In this document: positions 7,787 to 21,028 of the stretch, one piece after another | Layout of the letters: every line of letters begins with the position of its first letter | Numbering within the stretch: the stretch's first letter is position 1 | Source of the DNA: Oscillospiraceae bacterium | GTDB lineage: Bacteria > Bacillota > Clostridia > Oscillospirales > QAMX01 | Assembly: GCA_015067705.1 (NCBI GenBank) | Contig: SVLW01000020.1 | Span: 1 to 34,060, forward strand | Direction of reading: 5' to 3' | Length of the DNA stretch: 34,060 nt | The notes under the pieces: generated by a model | The model's database searches: none | What the model saw: only the letters and a program-made list of their open reading frames with translations | Told to the model about the DNA's origin: nothing | Translations under genes and position numbers: made by a program

Positions 7787-8989
7787 TTACTCGTTGATGG
7801 AGATAACAACGCCGGAACCAACGGTACGGCCGCCTTCACGGATAGCGAAGCGGAGACCGGCCTCGATGGCGATGGGGGTGATCAGCTCAACGTCCATCTC
7901 GACGTTGTCGCCAGGCATGCACATCTCAGTGCCCTCGGGCAGAGCGACGATACCGGTAACGTCGGTGGTACGGAAGTAGAACTGCGGACGATAGTTATTG
8001 AAGAACGGAGTATGACGGCCGCCCTCTTCCTTGGTCAGAACGTAAACCTGGCCGCGGAACTTGGTGTGGGGGTTGATGGAGCCGGGCTTGGCAATAACCT
8101 GGCCGCGCTCGATGTCGGTCTTGTTGATACCACGCAGCAGCAGACCAACGTTGTCGCCTGCCTCAGCATAGTCCAGGAGCTTACGGAACATTTCGATACC
8201 GGTAACGACGGTGGTGCGGCTCTCGTCAGCCAGACCAACGATCTCAACGGTCTCGCCCATCTTGACAACGCCACGCTCAACTCTACCGGTAGCAACGGTG
8301 CCGCGGCCGGTGATGGAGAAGACGTCCTCAACAGGCATGATGAAGGGCATGTCGGCCTTACGGTCGGGGGTCGGGATATAGGAGTCAACAGCGTCCATCA
8401 GTTCCTTGATGCAGGCATACTCGGGAGCATTGCCGTCAGTGGAAGTGGAAGCCAGGGCGAGGAGAGCGGAACCCTTGATAACAGGAATGTCATCGCCGGG
8501 GAACTCGTACTTGGACAGGGTCTCACGAACTTCCATCTCAACCAGCTCGAGGAGCTCGGGGTCGTCAACCTGGTCAACCTTGTTCATGAAAACAACGATA
8601 GCGGGAACGCCAACCTGACGAGCCAGCAGGATGTGCTCGTTGGTCTGGGGCATAACGCCGTCAGCAGCGGAAACGACCAGGATAGCGCCGTCCATCTGAG
8701 CAGCACCGGTGATCATGTTCTTAACATAGTCGGCGTGGCCGGGGCAGTCAACGTGAGCATAGTGACGAGCGTCAGTCTGATACTCAACGTGAGCGGTGTT
8801 GATCGTGATGCCGCGGGCCTTCTCTTCGGGGGCCTTGTCGATGTTGTCGTATGCAGCGAAGTCAGCCTGGCCAGCGAAGGACAGAACCTTAGTGATAGCT
8901 GCGGTGAGGGTGGTCTTACCGTGGTCAACGTGGCCGACGGTACCAATGTTAACATGAGGTTTCGTTCTTTCGAATTTTGCCTTTGCCAT
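7787..8989 (-). CDS. tuf: Elongation factor Tu
   Basis: 400 residues, full length. It delivers aminoacyl-tRNA to the ribosome as a GTPase in the cytoplasm. The GTP-binding motifs are present: GHVDHGKTT (about 19-27), DCPGHADY (about 80-87) and NKVD (about 135-138). Domains II and III follow, including [12 protein letters not shown] and the C-terminal [14 protein letters not shown] 8989 is preceded by AAGGAGG. The gene lies 142 bases after fusA, and that gap holds a strong promoter, so tuf can be expressed above the rest of the operon. Codon choice is strongly biased, as expected for a highly expressed gene. Only one copy is seen in this window. Confidence 0.98.
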   Translation of the reverse strand: MAKAKFERTKPHVNIGTVGHVDHGKTTLTAAITKVLSFAGQADFAAYDNIDKAPEEKARGITINTAHVEYQTDARHYAHVDCPGHADYVKNMITGAAQMDGAILVVSAADGVMPQTNEHILLARQVGVPAIVVFMNKVDQVDDPELLELVEMEVRETLSKYEFPGDDIPVIKGSALLALASTSTDGNAPEYACIKELMDAVDSYIPTPDRKADMPFIMPVEDVFSITGRGTVATGRVERGVVKMGETVEIVGLADESRTTVVTGIEMFRKLLDYAEAGDNVGLLLRGINKTDIERGQVIAKPGSINPHTKFRGQVYVLTKEEGGRHTPFFNNYRPQFYFRTTDVTGIVALPEGTEMCMPGDNVEMDVELITPIAIEAGLRFAIREGGRTVGSGVVISINE

Positions 8990-9054
8990 TTGGAATTTCC
9001 TCCTTATTATAAGTCCTTTCGGTTACTTTTCGTGTTAGACACTCAAACAATGCT

Positions 9055-9083
9055 ATTATATCGAAAAGGATACCATATTGCAA
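9055..9083 (-). promoter_or_regulatory. tuf promoter
   Basis: On the minus strand TTGCAA (9078-9083), a 17-nt spacer and a perfect TATAAT (9055-9060). It lies in the fusA-tuf gap and would give a leader of about 60 nt before the tuf start. Confidence 0.8.
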
Positions 9084-9131
9084 GTATATTTTCCAGAAAA
9101 ATCAGGAAAATTTCGCTGTTTTAGGAATCAC

Positions 9132-11207
9132 TCAAGCCTTTTTGCCCGAGGTGATCTTTTCGAGGATGCTCTTGGGCACCTCGGCATAGTGGCTGGGCTG
9201 CATGGTGTACTGGCCGCGGCCCTGGGAACGGGAACGCAGGTCAGTGGCATAGCCAAACATCTCGGACAGCGGAACGTGAGCAGCGATCTGCTGGACGCCG
9301 TTTGCGCCGTCGATGCCCTGGATCATGCCGCGGCGGGAGTTGATATCGCCGATGACGTCGCCCATGTACTCTTCGGGGACCACCACGTCCACCTTCATAA
9401 TGGGCTCGGTCAGGGTGGGATCGGCCTTTGCCATTGCCTCACGGAAGGCCATGGAGCCGGCGATCTTAAACGCCATATCAGAGGAGTCAACCTCGTGGAA
9501 GGATCCGTCATAGAGCGTGGCGATGACGTCCACGACGTTATAGCCGTTCACCACACCGTTCAGCATAGCGCCCTGGATACCAGCGTCAACGGCCGGGATG
9601 TACTCCTTCGGCACGCTGCCGCCCACCGTGGCGTCGCGGAACTCATAGCCCTTGCCGGGCTCGTTGGGCTCGATACGGATCTTGACGTGTGCGAACTGGC
9701 CGTGACCGCCGGACTGGCGGGCATAGCGCATATCGGATTCTGCCTGACGGCGGATTGCTTCTTTATAAGCGACCTGGGGCTTACCGACGTTTGCCTCCAC
9801 CTTGAACTCACGGAGCAGACGATCGACGATGATCTCCAGATGGAGCTCGCCCATACCGGCGATGATGGTCTGACCGGTCTCCTGATCGGTGTAGGCGCGG
9901 AAGGTGGGATCCTCTTCGGCAAGCTTGGCGAGAGCCAGGCCCATCTTTTCCTGGCCGGCCTTGGTCTTAGATTCAATGGCAACACGGATCACGGGCTCCG
10001 GGAACTCGATGGACTCGAGCACGATCGGATGATCCTCGTGGCACAGGGTGTCGCCGGTGACGGTCTTCTTAAGACCCACGAAGGCAACGATATCGCCGGC
10101 ATAGACGGTGTCGATATCCTTACGGTCGTTTGCGTGCATCTGCAGGATACGGCTGACGCGCTCACGGGTGCCCTTTACGGAGTTATAGACGGTAGTACCG
10201 CTCTCCAGGGTGCCGGAGTAAACGCGGGAGAAGCAGAGCTTTCCCACATACGGGTCGGCCATGATCTTGAATGCCAGCGCAGAGAACGGAGCGTTATCAT
10301 CTGCCTGACGTTCCTCTTCCTCACCGCTGTCGGGATTCACGCCAACCATTGCCTTCTTATCAAGCGGGGACGGCAGATATTCCACCACGGCATCCAGAAG
10401 CTTCTGCACGCCCTTGTTGCGGTAAGAGGTGCCGCAGACAACGGGGATAATATCCACATTCAGAGTGGCCTTGCGGATGGCGGCCTTGATCTCCTCGATG
10501 GTGATCTCTTCGCCTTCCAGGTACTTCTCCAAAATGGTGTCGTCAAACTCGCTGACGGTGTCGATGATGTTCTGATGATACTCCTCGGCACGGTCCTGCA
10601 GATCGGCGGGAATGTCAACCACGCTGATGTCGCGGCCTTCGTTATCATTATAGATATAGGCCTTCATCTCCAGCAGGTCAACGAGACCGATAAACTCGTC
10701 CTCAGCGCCGATAGGCAGCTGGATCGGCAGGGCACGGCACTTCAAACGGTCGCGCATCATATCAAGGACGTGATAGAAATCAGCGCCGGTGATATCCATC
10801 TTGTTGACGTAGGCGATACGGGGGACATTATATTTGTCCGCCTGACGCCATACGGTTTCGGACTGGGGCTCCACGCCGCCCTTGGCGCAGAAGACGGTCA
10901 CGCCGCCATCCAGCACGCGCAGGGAGCGCTCCACTTCAGAAGTAAAGTCCACGTGGCCGGGCGTATCAATGATATTGATACGAACGCCGTTCCAGAAGCA
11001 GGTGGTTGCGGCGGAGGTGATGGTGATACCACGCTCCTGCTCCTGCTCCATCCAGTCCATGGTGGCATTGCCGTCATGCGTCTCACCCAGACGATAGTTC
11101 ACACCCGTGTAGTAAAGGATGCGCTCTGAGGTGGTGGTCTTGCCGGCATCGATGTGCGCCATTATGCCGATATTACGGGTATTGAGTAAGGGGTACTGTC
11201 TCGGCAT
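9132..11207 (-). CDS. fusA: Elongation factor G
   Basis: 691 residues, the usual length for EF-G1. It is the translocation GTPase and also acts in ribosome recycling. G1 is AHIDAGKTT (about 18-26), G3 is DTPGHVDF (about 82-89) and G4 is NKMD (about 136-139). Domains II to V follow, with GMGELHLEI and the domain IV segment [13 protein letters not shown] 11207 is preceded by TAAGGAGA. It is 48 bases downstream of rpsG in the standard str order. Nothing suggests a paralogue or a resistance variant, although fusidic acid residues were not checked one by one. Confidence 0.98.
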   Translation of the reverse strand: MPRQYPLLNTRNIGIMAHIDAGKTTTSERILYYTGVNYRLGETHDGNATMDWMEQEQERGITITSAATTCFWNGVRINIIDTPGHVDFTSEVERSLRVLDGGVTVFCAKGGVEPQSETVWRQADKYNVPRIAYVNKMDITGADFYHVLDMMRDRLKCRALPIQLPIGAEDEFIGLVDLLEMKAYIYNDNEGRDISVVDIPADLQDRAEEYHQNIIDTVSEFDDTILEKYLEGEEITIEEIKAAIRKATLNVDIIPVVCGTSYRNKGVQKLLDAVVEYLPSPLDKKAMVGVNPDSGEEEERQADDNAPFSALAFKIMADPYVGKLCFSRVYSGTLESGTTVYNSVKGTRERVSRILQMHANDRKDIDTVYAGDIVAFVGLKKTVTGDTLCHEDHPIVLESIEFPEPVIRVAIESKTKAGQEKMGLALAKLAEEDPTFRAYTDQETGQTIIAGMGELHLEIIVDRLLREFKVEANVGKPQVAYKEAIRRQAESDMRYARQSGGHGQFAHVKIRIEPNEPGKGYEFRDATVGGSVPKEYIPAVDAGIQGAMLNGVVNGYNVVDVIATLYDGSFHEVDSSDMAFKIAGSMAFREAMAKADPTLTEPIMKVDVVVPEEYMGDVIGDINSRRGMIQGIDGANGVQQIAAHVPLSEMFGYATDLRSRSQGRGQYTMQPSHYAEVPKSILEKITSGKKA

Positions 11208-11255
11208 GATGTTCTCCTTAAAGTAATGTCGAAAAAAAGGGGTAGTCGCTTCAGA

Positions 11256-11726
11256 TTACCATCTGAAGTGTGCGAAAGCCTTGTTGGCCTCGGCCATCTT
11301 GTGGGTATCCTCGCGCTTCTTGACGGAGTTACCAAGATTGTTGACTGCGTCAAGAATCTCGCCGGCCAGACGTTCCTTCATGGTTCTTTCGCTTCTTGCA
11401 CGAGCGTACTGAGTCAGCCAACGCAGACCAAGAGTCTGACGGCGCTCTGCACGAACCTCGATCGGCACCTGGTAGGTAGCGCCGCCGACACGGCGGGCCT
11501 TGATCTCCAACACAGGCATAATGTTATCCATTGCTGCGGTGAAGACCTCAAGGGGCTCCTTGCCGGTCTTGTCCTTAACAATGTCAAATGCTCCATAAAC
11601 AATCTTCTGAGCAGTGCTCTTCTTGCCGTCGTACATGATGTTGTTGACCAGCTTGGTCACCAGCTTGGAGTTGTACAGCGGATCCGGAAGCACATCTCTC
11701 TTCGGAACAGATCCTCTTCTGGGCAC
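11256..11726 (-). CDS. rpsG: Ribosomal protein S7
   Basis: 156 residues, the normal S7 length, beginning PRRGSVPKR after the initiator. It binds the 3' major domain of 16S rRNA and nucleates assembly of the small-subunit head. The start is GTG 11726, preceded by GGAGGG with eight bases between. A longer frame starting at GTG 11744 would overlap that ribosome binding site and add six residues absent from homologues. Family signs include [21 protein letters not shown] and the C-terminal [15 protein letters not shown]. The 156-base gap from rpsL holds hairpins. Confidence 0.97.
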   Translation of the reverse strand: MPRRGSVPKRDVLPDPLYNSKLVTKLVNNIMYDGKKSTAQKIVYGAFDIVKDKTGKEPLEVFTAAMDNIMPVLEIKARRVGGATYQVPIEVRAERRQTLGLRWLTQYARARSERTMKERLAGEILDAVNNLGNSVKKREDTHKMAEANKAFAHFRW

Positions 11727-11882
11727 TTTGCTTCCCTCCTTCACAGTATGATTTCATAGGTACTCGAAAGCATGCCCGCTTTCGTGTGCGCCCTGCTGAA
11801 GCGTTTGACGTTCTCAAGGAAGTGAAACGCCTTTGCAAAGCTTAAAAAGTGCTGGGGGTAAAAGAGTTGCAGAATCGAAGAC
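11727..11882 (-). promoter_or_regulatory. Structured rpsL-rpsG intercistronic leader
   Basis: The gap is unusually long for adjacent ribosomal genes. On the minus strand CGAAAGC-GGGCAT-GCTTTCG (11765-11784) is a perfect 7-bp hairpin, and GCGTTT/AAACGC can close a larger loop just upstream. In E. coli, S7 represses translation by binding the rpsL-rpsG gap; a similar role here is inference. Confidence 0.35.
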
Positions 11883-12311
11883 TTACTTCTTCTTGCCGCC
11901 TGCCTTCGGACGCTTTGCGCCGTAAAGGGAACGGGACTGCATACGGTTTGCAACACCCTGCGTATCCAGAGTACCGCGGATGATGTGGTAACGCACACCA
12001 GGCAGGTCCTTCACACGGCCGCCGCGAATCATGACGACAGAGTGCTCCTGCAGGTTGTGGCCTACGCCCGGGATGTAAGCGGTCACTTCGATACCGTTAG
12101 AAAGACGCACACGGGCGATCTTACGGAGAGCGGAGTTCGGCTTCTTCGGGGTAGAGGTACGGACAGCGGTGCAAACGCCACGCTTCTGCGGGGAACTGAG
12201 GTCGGTCTGCTCCATCTTCTTGGAGTTGAAGCCCTTCTGCAGTGCCGGAGAATTGGACTTATAGGTCACCTGTTCTCTGCCCTTTCTTACCAGCTGGTTA
12301 AAAGTCGGCAT
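11883..12311 (-). CDS. rpsL: Ribosomal protein S12
   Basis: 142 residues. The protein sits at the decoding centre and controls accuracy. Conserved segments are [23 protein letters not shown] (Lys 43 region, streptomycin-sensitive form), [10 protein letters not shown] and [12 protein letters not shown] (Lys 88 region, also the sensitive form). The C-terminus is a basic [10 protein letters not shown] tail. The start is ATG 12311 with the near-perfect site AGGAGGTGA upstream; an in-frame codon three residues earlier overlaps that site. It follows the L7Ae-like gene in the usual Firmicutes order. Confidence 0.97.
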   Translation of the reverse strand: MPTFNQLVRKGREQVTYKSNSPALQKGFNSKKMEQTDLSSPQKRGVCTAVRTSTPKKPNSALRKIARVRLSNGIEVTAYIPGVGHNLQEHSVVMIRGGRVKDLPGVRYHIIRGTLDTQGVANRMQSRSLYGAKRPKAGGKKK

Positions 12312-12317
12312 TCGTTT

Positions 12318-12422
12318 CACCTCCTCTAAGAGTGAATAAAATATCTATTGAAATCGCGAGGATACCCGCGGCTTTCAATCATTGGGAACACGCGGCAATA
12401 GTTTGCCGCATTTGCCGGAAAA
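12318..12422 (-). promoter_or_regulatory. Structured L7Ae-rpsL intercistronic region
   Basis: About 105 bases on the minus strand with three successive hairpins: CCGGAA-TAATT-TTCCGG, GCGGCAA-ACTA-TTGCCGC, and TTGAAA...TTTCAA enclosing CGCGGG/CCTCGCG. None has a U-tract, so they are unlikely to be terminators. They could set translation of rpsL or mark RNA processing (inference). Confidence 0.35.
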
Positions 12423-12680
12423 TTATTCCGGCAGATCGCTTTTTAAGAGAACCGCCACGGCGGCGCCCACTTTGATGCCGCAGGCCTGCCCCAGACGGTG
12501 CATGGTGGGCACTTCCTGGATGGGCAGTGACTGCTCCTCCGCCAGGGTCCGGACGGGATCCGTCAGGCGTTCCTCCGCATCCTCCGCCAGAAAGACGGCG
12601 ATCACACGGCCCTCACGCAGAGCCCTGAGCGACTGCTTCACGCCAACCGCCTTTTCGGTTTTTGCAAGCAGGGAAAGCAT
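12423..12680 (-). CDS. L7Ae/L30e-like RNA-binding protein (YbxF type)
   Basis: 85 residues with the L7Ae/L30e fold pattern: KAVGVKQSLRALREGRVIAVFLAEDAE, cited here as GVKQSLRAL and VIAVFLAEDA, then VPTMHRLGQACGIKVGAAVAVLL. Bacillus YbxF, at the same place between rpoC and rpsL, is about the same size and binds kink-turn RNA. The chosen start is ATG 12680 with GGAGGA 10 to 11 bases upstream. The frame extends to 12731 but that part overlaps a promoter and hairpin and has no site of its own. It is the first gene after a promoter overlapping the end of rpoC. Confidence 0.85.
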   Translation of the reverse strand: MLSLLAKTEKAVGVKQSLRALREGRVIAVFLAEDAEERLTDPVRTLAEEQSLPIQEVPTMHRLGQACGIKVGAAVAVLLKSDLPE

Positions 12681-12721
12681 GGTGTCAGAGTCCTCCGGTT
12701 TTCTTCTCAAAAAGACGCGAT

Positions 12722-12750
12722 CAGACGGCATCCACGCAGGACGCCGTCTG
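12722..12750 (-). other. Hairpin at the start of the L7Ae-rpsL-rpsG-fusA leader
   Basis: CAGACGGC/GCCGTCTG is a perfect 8-bp stem, extended after one mismatch by three pairs around ACGCA. There is no U-tract. It begins where a transcript from the promoter at 12753-12781 would start, so it would cap the 5' end of that RNA. It could also be a binding site for the encoded L7Ae-like protein, but no clear kink-turn was found. Confidence 0.5.
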
Positions 12751-12752
12751 AT

Positions 12753-12773
12753 ATAGTATCATATTTTTGTCAA

Positions 12774-12781
<8 letters not shown>
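12753..12781 (-). promoter_or_regulatory. Internal promoter overlapping the rpoC stop codon
   Basis: On the minus strand TTGACT (12776-12781), a 17-nt spacer and TACTAT (12753-12758) preceded by TG at the extended -10 position. The -35 hexamer includes part of the rpoC TAA at 12774-12776. It would drive the L7Ae-like gene and the str genes independently of rpoB. Confidence 0.6.
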
Positions 12782-16313
<3,532 letters not shown>

Positions 16314-16335
16314 TACAGTGCTCCTTCTATCATGT

Positions 16336-16362
16336 ACAGGGGACGGGGCAGCCGCCCCCTGT
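16336..16362 (-). other. rpoB-rpoC intercistronic hairpin
   Basis: ACAGGGG/CCCCTGT pairs over 27 bases, with an alternative inner pairing GGGGC/GCCCC. There is no U-tract. It may be an RNA processing or stability element between the two polymerase genes (inference). Confidence 0.5.
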
Positions 16363-16389
16363 CGGATCTGTCTTAAACTATCTATTCTC

Positions 16390-19300
16390 TTATCGGTTCA
16401 GGTCGAGATCTGCGAAGAGATCAAAGTCTTCGTTCTGACCCAGATCCTCCGGGGCGTCCTCATCCTCGCCGAAGACGGAGTCGCGGTTCTCCTCTGCGTC
16501 CTCGTAGGAATAGCCCTCGCTCTCAAAGCTGCGGTCCTCCACGTAATCGTGGTCCATCTGGTTGACGTCGAAGTCATCGTCGTCATCCTCATGGAGCTCG
16601 ATCTCGTTCTGGTCGCGGTCGAGAACCTTCACGTCAAGGCCCAGGGCCTGCAGTTCTTTCACGAGAACCTTGAAGGATTCCGGCACGCCTGCGGGCGGCA
16701 CGTCGTGGCCCTTCACAATGGCCTCATAGGTCTTTACGCGGCCCACGATATCGTCGGACTTGACCGTGAGCATCTCCTGCAGCATATAGGCGGCGCCGTA
16801 TGCCTCCAGGGCCCAGACTTCCATTTCACCGAATCTCTGGCCGCCGAACTGTGCCTTACCGCCAAGGGGCTGCTGGGTGACAAGGCTGTACGGGCCGGTG
16901 GAACGGGCATGGATCTTATCATCCACCAGATGATGGAGCTTCAGATAGTACATATAACCCACGGTGACGGGGTTATCAAAGGGCTCGCCGGTGCGGCCGT
17001 CATAGAGGGTGATCTTACCGGAGGGATCAAGACCCGCCAGTTCCAGGGTGTCCAGAATGTCCTCATAGCTTGCGCCGTCAAAGACCGGCGTTGCGATCTT
17101 CCAGCCCAGACGCTTGGCCGCGTGACCCAGATGGACCTCCAGCACCTGACCGATGTTCATACGGGACGGCACGCCCAGGGGGTTCAGCACGATGTCAACC
17201 GGCGTACCATCCGGCAGGAAGGGCATATCCTCCTGCGGCAGGATGCGGGAAATAACGCCCTTGTTGCCGTGACGACCGGCCATCTTATCGCCCACGCTGA
17301 TCTTACGCTTCTGGGCGATGTAGCAGCGCACCACCATGTTGACGCCGGGAGACAGCTCATCGCCGTTTTCGCGGGTAAAGACCTTCACGTCCACAATGAT
17401 GCCGCTCTCGCCGTGGGGCACCTTCAGGGAGGTGTCGCGGACTTCTCTTGCCTTCTCACCGAAGATGGCGCGCAGCAGGCGCTCCTCGGCGGTGAGCTCG
17501 GTCTCGCCCTTGGGCGTGACCTTACCGACTAAGATATCGCCGGCATGGACCTCGGCGCCCACGCGGATGATGCCGCGTTCGTCCAGATCCTTCAGGGCGT
17601 CCTCGCCGACGTTGGGGATATCGCGGGTGATCTCCTCCGGGCCCAGCTTGGTATCCCGGGATTCGATCTCGTACTCTTCAATATGAATGGAAGTATAAAT
17701 ATCTTCGCGCACGAGACGCTCGTTCAGAAGAACCGCGTCCTCGTAGTTATAGCCTTCCCAGTTCATGAAGGCAATCAGCATATTGCGGCCCAGGGCCACT
17801 TCGCCTTCCTGGGTAGAGGGGCCGTCGGCAATGACGTCGCCTTTCTTCACCTGCATACCCACGCTGACGATGGGGCGCTGGTTCACACAGGTGCCCTGGT
17901 TACTGCGCAGGAACTTAATGAGCTCATAGGACTTGTCGCCCATGCCCTCATAGGTGATGACGATCTGGCGGGCGCTGACGGACTTGACCACGCCGTCGCC
18001 CTCTGCCAGCACGCAGTTGCCGGAGTCCACAGCGGCCTTATATTCCATACCGGTACCGACGATGGGTGCCTCGGGAACCAGCAGCGGCACGGCCTGCTTC
18101 TGCATGTTGGAGCCCATCAGGGCGCGGGTCGCCTCGTCATGCTCCAGGAAGGGGATCATGGCGGTGGCAACGGACACCATCATACGGGCGGAGGAGTCGA
18201 TATAATCCACGCGGTCGCGGTCCACTTCGATGATCTCGTTGCGGTAACGGCAGGCCACGCGGGCATTCTTAAGACGGCCTTCTTCATCAAGGGGCTCAAT
18301 GGCCTGGGCGACGATGTATTCGTCCTCGATGTCTGCGGTCATGTACTGCACCTCGTCGGTGAGACGGCCGGTTTCCTTATCGATGCGGCGATAGGGCGCC
18401 TCGATAAAGCCGTACTCATTCACCTTGGCATAGGAGGCCAGATAGGAGATCAGGCCGATGTTGGGACCTTCGGGGGTCTCAATGGGGCACATACGGCCAT
18501 AGTGAGAATAGTGCACGTCTCGCACTTCAAAGGAAGCACGGTCACGGCTAAGACCGCCGGGGCCCAGTGCGGACAGACGACGCTTATGGGTCAGCTCGGA
18601 CAGGGGGTTGGTCTGGTCCATGAACTGAGAAAGCGGGGAGGAGCCGAAGAACTCCTTGATGGCGGTGGTGACCGGACGGATGTTAATCAGGCTCTGGGGC
18701 GTGACGATATCCAGATCCTGGATGGTCATACGCTCGCGGATGACGCGCTCCATACGGGAGAAGCCGATGCGGAACTGGTTCTGGAGAAGCTCGCCCACGC
18801 TGCGCAGACGGCGGTTGCCCAGATGGTCGATATCGTCGGTATCGCCGATGCCGCTGGCAAGACCGTTCAGGTAGTTAATGGAGGCCAGAATATCCTCCAC
18901 CGTGATGTGCTTGGGAATCAGCTCGTCCACGTGCTCGGAAAGGAGAACCTTCAGGGCCTCCTCGTCCTCTGCCTCCTCCAGGAGACGGCAGAACACGTCA
19001 AAGCGGACGCGGTCGCGGATGCCGGCCTCGTGGGGATCAAAGCTCACGAAGTTCCGGAGATCCACGGTGCAGTTGGAGAACACCACGACCACCTTTTCGC
19101 CCACCTGCAGCTTCACGCGGTTGACGCCGGCGCGCTCGATCTCCTGTGCCTGTTCGCGGCTCAGGGTCTCGCCCACCTCGGCCAGCAGTTCGCCGGTGAG
19201 GGGATTCACCACGGGCTCCGCCAGGGTGCGGCCGGTGAGGCGGGTGGAGATGGCCATTTTCTTATTGAACTTATAGCGACCGACGTTTGAGAGATCATAA

Positions 19301-20088
19301 CGTCTGGGGTCGAAGAAGAGATTGTTGATGAGGGTGCGGGCAGAGTCCACCGTGGGGGGCTCGCCGGGACGCAGACGCTTATAGATCTCGATCATGGCCT
19401 CGTCCGGGGTGTGGGCGATGTCCTTGTCGAGAGTGGCGATGAGGCGCTCGTCCTCGCCGAACATCTCGAGGATCTCGGCATTGGTGGAAACGCCGATGGA
19501 GCGGATCAGGGAAGTGACGGGCAGCTTGCGGTTTTTATCGATGCGCACATAGAAGATGTCGGAGAGATCGGTCTCATACTCGATCCACGCGCCGCGATAG
19601 GGGATGACGGTGGCGGCATAGACTTCCTTCTCGCTCTTGTCCGAATGGGCCTCGAAGTACATACCCGGGCTTCTGACGATCTGGGAGACGATGACGCGCT
19701 CCGCGCCGTTGATGACAAAGGTACCGGAATGAGTCATGAGCGGGAAGTCGCCCATGAAGATCTCCTGCTCCTTGATCTCCTCGGTCTCGCGGTTACGAAG
19801 ACGCATCCGCACCTTGAGGGGGGCCGCATAGGTGGCGTCGCGCTCCTTGCACTCCTCCACCGTGTACTTGGGATGTTCATCCAGCACATAGTCGATAAAG
19901 CTGAGTTCCAGGTTTCCGGTATAGTCGGTAATGGCGGCCATATCCCGGAACACCTCGCGCAGTCCGGTCTCGAGGAACCACTGGTACGAGTTCTTCTGGA
20001 TCTCGATCAGATTCGGCATCTCGATGGGCTCGGACAATCTCGCATAACTTTTGCGGACGGTTCTGCCGCAATGAATGTCGTGTACCAT
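16390..20088 (-). CDS. rpoB: RNA polymerase subunit beta
   Basis: 1232 residues from ATG 20088; a GTG at 20100 would add four. I prefer the ATG because [17 protein letters not shown] aligns with homologue starts and GGAG lies 11 bases upstream, whereas the GTG has no spacing from it. Family signs are [19 protein letters not shown], the rifampicin region [45 protein letters not shown] and the C-terminal [27 protein letters not shown] segment, cited here as [19 protein letters not shown]. The tail of about 60 residues is very acidic. At the position of E. coli Gln510 this protein has Pro (about residue 485). Confidence 0.97.
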   Translation of the reverse strand: MVHDIHCGRTVRKSYARLSEPIEMPNLIEIQKNSYQWFLETGLREVFRDMAAITDYTGNLELSFIDYVLDEHPKYTVEECKERDATYAAPLKVRMRLRNRETEEIKEQEIFMGDFPLMTHSGTFVINGAERVIVSQIVRSPGMYFEAHSDKSEKEVYAATVIPYRGAWIEYETDLSDIFYVRIDKNRKLPVTSLIRSIGVSTNAEILEMFGEDERLIATLDKDIAHTPDEAMIEIYKRLRPGEPPTVDSARTLINNLFFDPRRYDLSNVGRYKFNKKMAISTRLTGRTLAEPVVNPLTGELLAEVGETLSREQAQEIERAGVNRVKLQVGEKVVVVFSNCTVDLRNFVSFDPHEAGIRDRVRFDVFCRLLEEAEDEEALKVLLSEHVDELIPKHITVEDILASINYLNGLASGIGDTDDIDHLGNRRLRSVGELLQNQFRIGFSRMERVIRERMTIQDLDIVTPQSLINIRPVTTAIKEFFGSSPLSQFMDQTNPLSELTHKRRLSALGPGGLSRDRASFEVRDVHYSHYGRMCPIETPEGPNIGLISYLASYAKVNEYGFIEAPYRRIDKETGRLTDEVQYMTADIEDEYIVAQAIEPLDEEGRLKNARVACRYRNEIIEVDRDRVDYIDSSARMMVSVATAMIPFLEHDEATRALMGSNMQKQAVPLLVPEAPIVGTGMEYKAAVDSGNCVLAEGDGVVKSVSARQIVITYEGMGDKSYELIKFLRSNQGTCVNQRPIVSVGMQVKKGDVIADGPSTQEGEVALGRNMLIAFMNWEGYNYEDAVLLNERLVREDIYTSIHIEEYEIESRDTKLGPEEITRDIPNVGEDALKDLDERGIIRVGAEVHAGDILVGKVTPKGETELTAEERLLRAIFGEKAREVRDTSLKVPHGESGIIVDVKVFTRENGDELSPGVNMVVRCYIAQKRKISVGDKMAGRHGNKGVISRILPQEDMPFLPDGTPVDIVLNPLGVPSRMNIGQVLEVHLGHAAKRLGWKIATPVFDGASYEDILDTLELAGLDPSGKITLYDGRTGEPFDNPVTVGYMYYLKLHHLVDDKIHARSTGPYSLVTQQPLGGKAQFGGQRFGEMEVWALEAYGAAYMLQEMLTVKSDDIVGRVKTYEAIVKGHDVPPAGVPESFKVLVKELQALGLDVKVLDRDQNEIELHEDDDDDFDVNQMDHDYVEDRSFESEGYSYEDAEENRDSVFGEDEDAPEDLGQNEDFDLFADLDLNR

Positions 20089-20187
20089 TCGCTTCTTCAC
20101 TCCACTTCACGGCGCCCGGCCTGTTTTCATACACCGGGCATTGTTGACACTTTTGAAACTCCGGACTTGTCATCCGGCGCAAAACAT

Positions 20188-20217
20188 ACTATAATCGGGG
20201 TAACCCCAAGGGGGCAA
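20188..20217 (-). promoter_or_regulatory. Possible proximal rpoB promoter (P2)
   Basis: On the minus strand TTGCCC (20212-20217), an 18-nt spacer and TATAGT (20188-20193). It would give a leader of about 95 nt. That leader contains the hairpins CCGGA/TCCGG and GCCCGG/CCGGGC. Confidence 0.45.
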
Positions 20218-20299
20218 AACCCGTCCCCCAAAGCCTGCGGAAAGCCCCGCGAAACCCCTCCAAACGGGCGCAGTTCTCCCATACACTATAAGGGATACC

Positions 20300-20328
20300 A
20301 TTTTATCATGTTCTCCCCGCGAAAACAA
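20300..20328 (-). promoter_or_regulatory. Distal rpoB promoter (P1)
   Basis: On the minus strand TTGTTT (20323-20328), a 17-nt spacer and TAAAAT (20300-20305) with an extended -10 TG. It would give a leader of about 205 nt. In many bacteria rplJ-rplL lies directly upstream of rpoB; here it does not, so rpoBC needs its own promoter. Confidence 0.6.
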
Positions 20329-20385
20329 GCGAAAGAATGCATAAGATTTCCGGGAAGTTATTATGTAAATCTATGAAAGAGCATC

Positions 20386-20414
20386 AAAAGATCACCGTAA
20401 GGTGGTCTTTTTTT
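20386..20414 (+). terminator. Orphan intrinsic terminator
   Basis: AAAGATCACC-GTAA-GGTGGTCTTT with one G-T pair is followed by a run of seven T. No plus-strand gene precedes it; the region to the left is the rpoB promoter on the other strand. It may end a lost gene or a small RNA, or be kept as an island boundary. Repeat island 6 starts directly after its U-tract. Confidence 0.75.
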
Positions 20415-20954
20415 AGTTGAGAGTGGAGAGGGGACAGTGGACAGTTGTGGTGTCGGGCGCTGCCCGACGGATTTCAGAAAAGGTGCGATTCTGTTTGTAG
20501 GGGGCGATGCCCACATCGCCCCGTGTGCGGGTTTTTCGGAATCTGATGGGTGGAATGTAGGGACACCCGTCCTCGGGTGTCCGCCGGTACGTCGCGCATA
20601 ACGTACCGGTGTACCCTCTCAGTCAGCTTCGCCGACAGCTCCCCCAGAGGGGGAGCCAAGTAGGGTCAGAGATGAGCAGACCTGTTGATTCTGCAAACGC
20701 TGGCTTGGCTCCCCCTTTGGGGGAGCTGGCACGGCGTAAGCCGTGACTGAGAGGGCTCGCCGTGCGTCATGCAGAAACGTCGGTCACGGGCGGGCAATGC
20801 CCACCCCTACGAAATTCACCGAACCTCGCTCAGAATCAAAGGCGGGACGATGTGGGCATCGTCCCCTACGGATGCTATCGCACCTTTCCGGAATCCGTCG
20901 GCGCAGCCGACACCTTCACTGTCCACTGTCCACTCTCAACTGTCCATTGTCAAC
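20415..20954. repeat. Repeat island 6 (clearest full copy)
   Basis: This is the cleanest example of the mirror layout. The left edge is GTTGAGA, GTGGAGA, GGGGACA, GTGGACA, then GTCGGGC-GCT-GCCCGAC and GGATTT. Next come GGGGCGATG/CATCGCCCC (about 20500-20523) and GGACACCCG/CGGGTGTCC (about 20561-20582). The core is CCCTCTCAGTC, a CAGCTTCGCCG-type hairpin, and GCTCCCCC/GGGGGAGC twice in opposite orientation (about 20638-20658 and 20706-20726). A GCAGA...CTGC spacer separates the two. Then come GGGCGGGCA/TGCCCACCC, GGGACGATG/CATCGTCCC, GTCGGC-GCA-GCCGAC and the inverted 7-nt array. The last array units carry the -35 box of the next gene. Confidence 0.88.
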
Positions 20955-20975
20955 GCCCTTCCCACGTGCTATACT
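20947..20975 (+). promoter_or_regulatory. Promoter of the FAD oxidoreductase, -35 inside the repeat
   Basis: TTGTCA (20947-20952), a 17-nt spacer and TATACT (20970-20975) with an extended -10 TGC. The -35 hexamer is part of the terminal 7-nt array of repeat island 6. The leader is about 48 nt. Confidence 0.7.
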
Positions 20976-21028
20976 ATTCTCATCAAGATCAAAATACCCG
21001 GGCGAGCGGGCCCGGTTGGAGGATCCTT

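Noticed and set aside
9078-11129. Long antisense open frames opposite fusA, rpoC, rpoB and the oxidoreductase
   Set aside because: They mirror strong coding genes in GC-rich DNA, show skewed compositions rich in Gly, His, Asp and Val, and have no start signals or known domains.
11727-11744. Longer S7 starting at GTG 11744
   Set aside because: The extra residues encode the GGAGGG site itself; GTG 11726 gives the standard 156 residues.
12682-12721. Kink-turn in the L7Ae leader
   Set aside because: I could not place the tandem G-A pairs and three-base bulge with a feasible loop.
20415-20954. Classical insertion sequence
   Set aside because: Terminal inverted repeats exist but no transposase frame or clear target duplication was seen, so it is listed as a repeat only.
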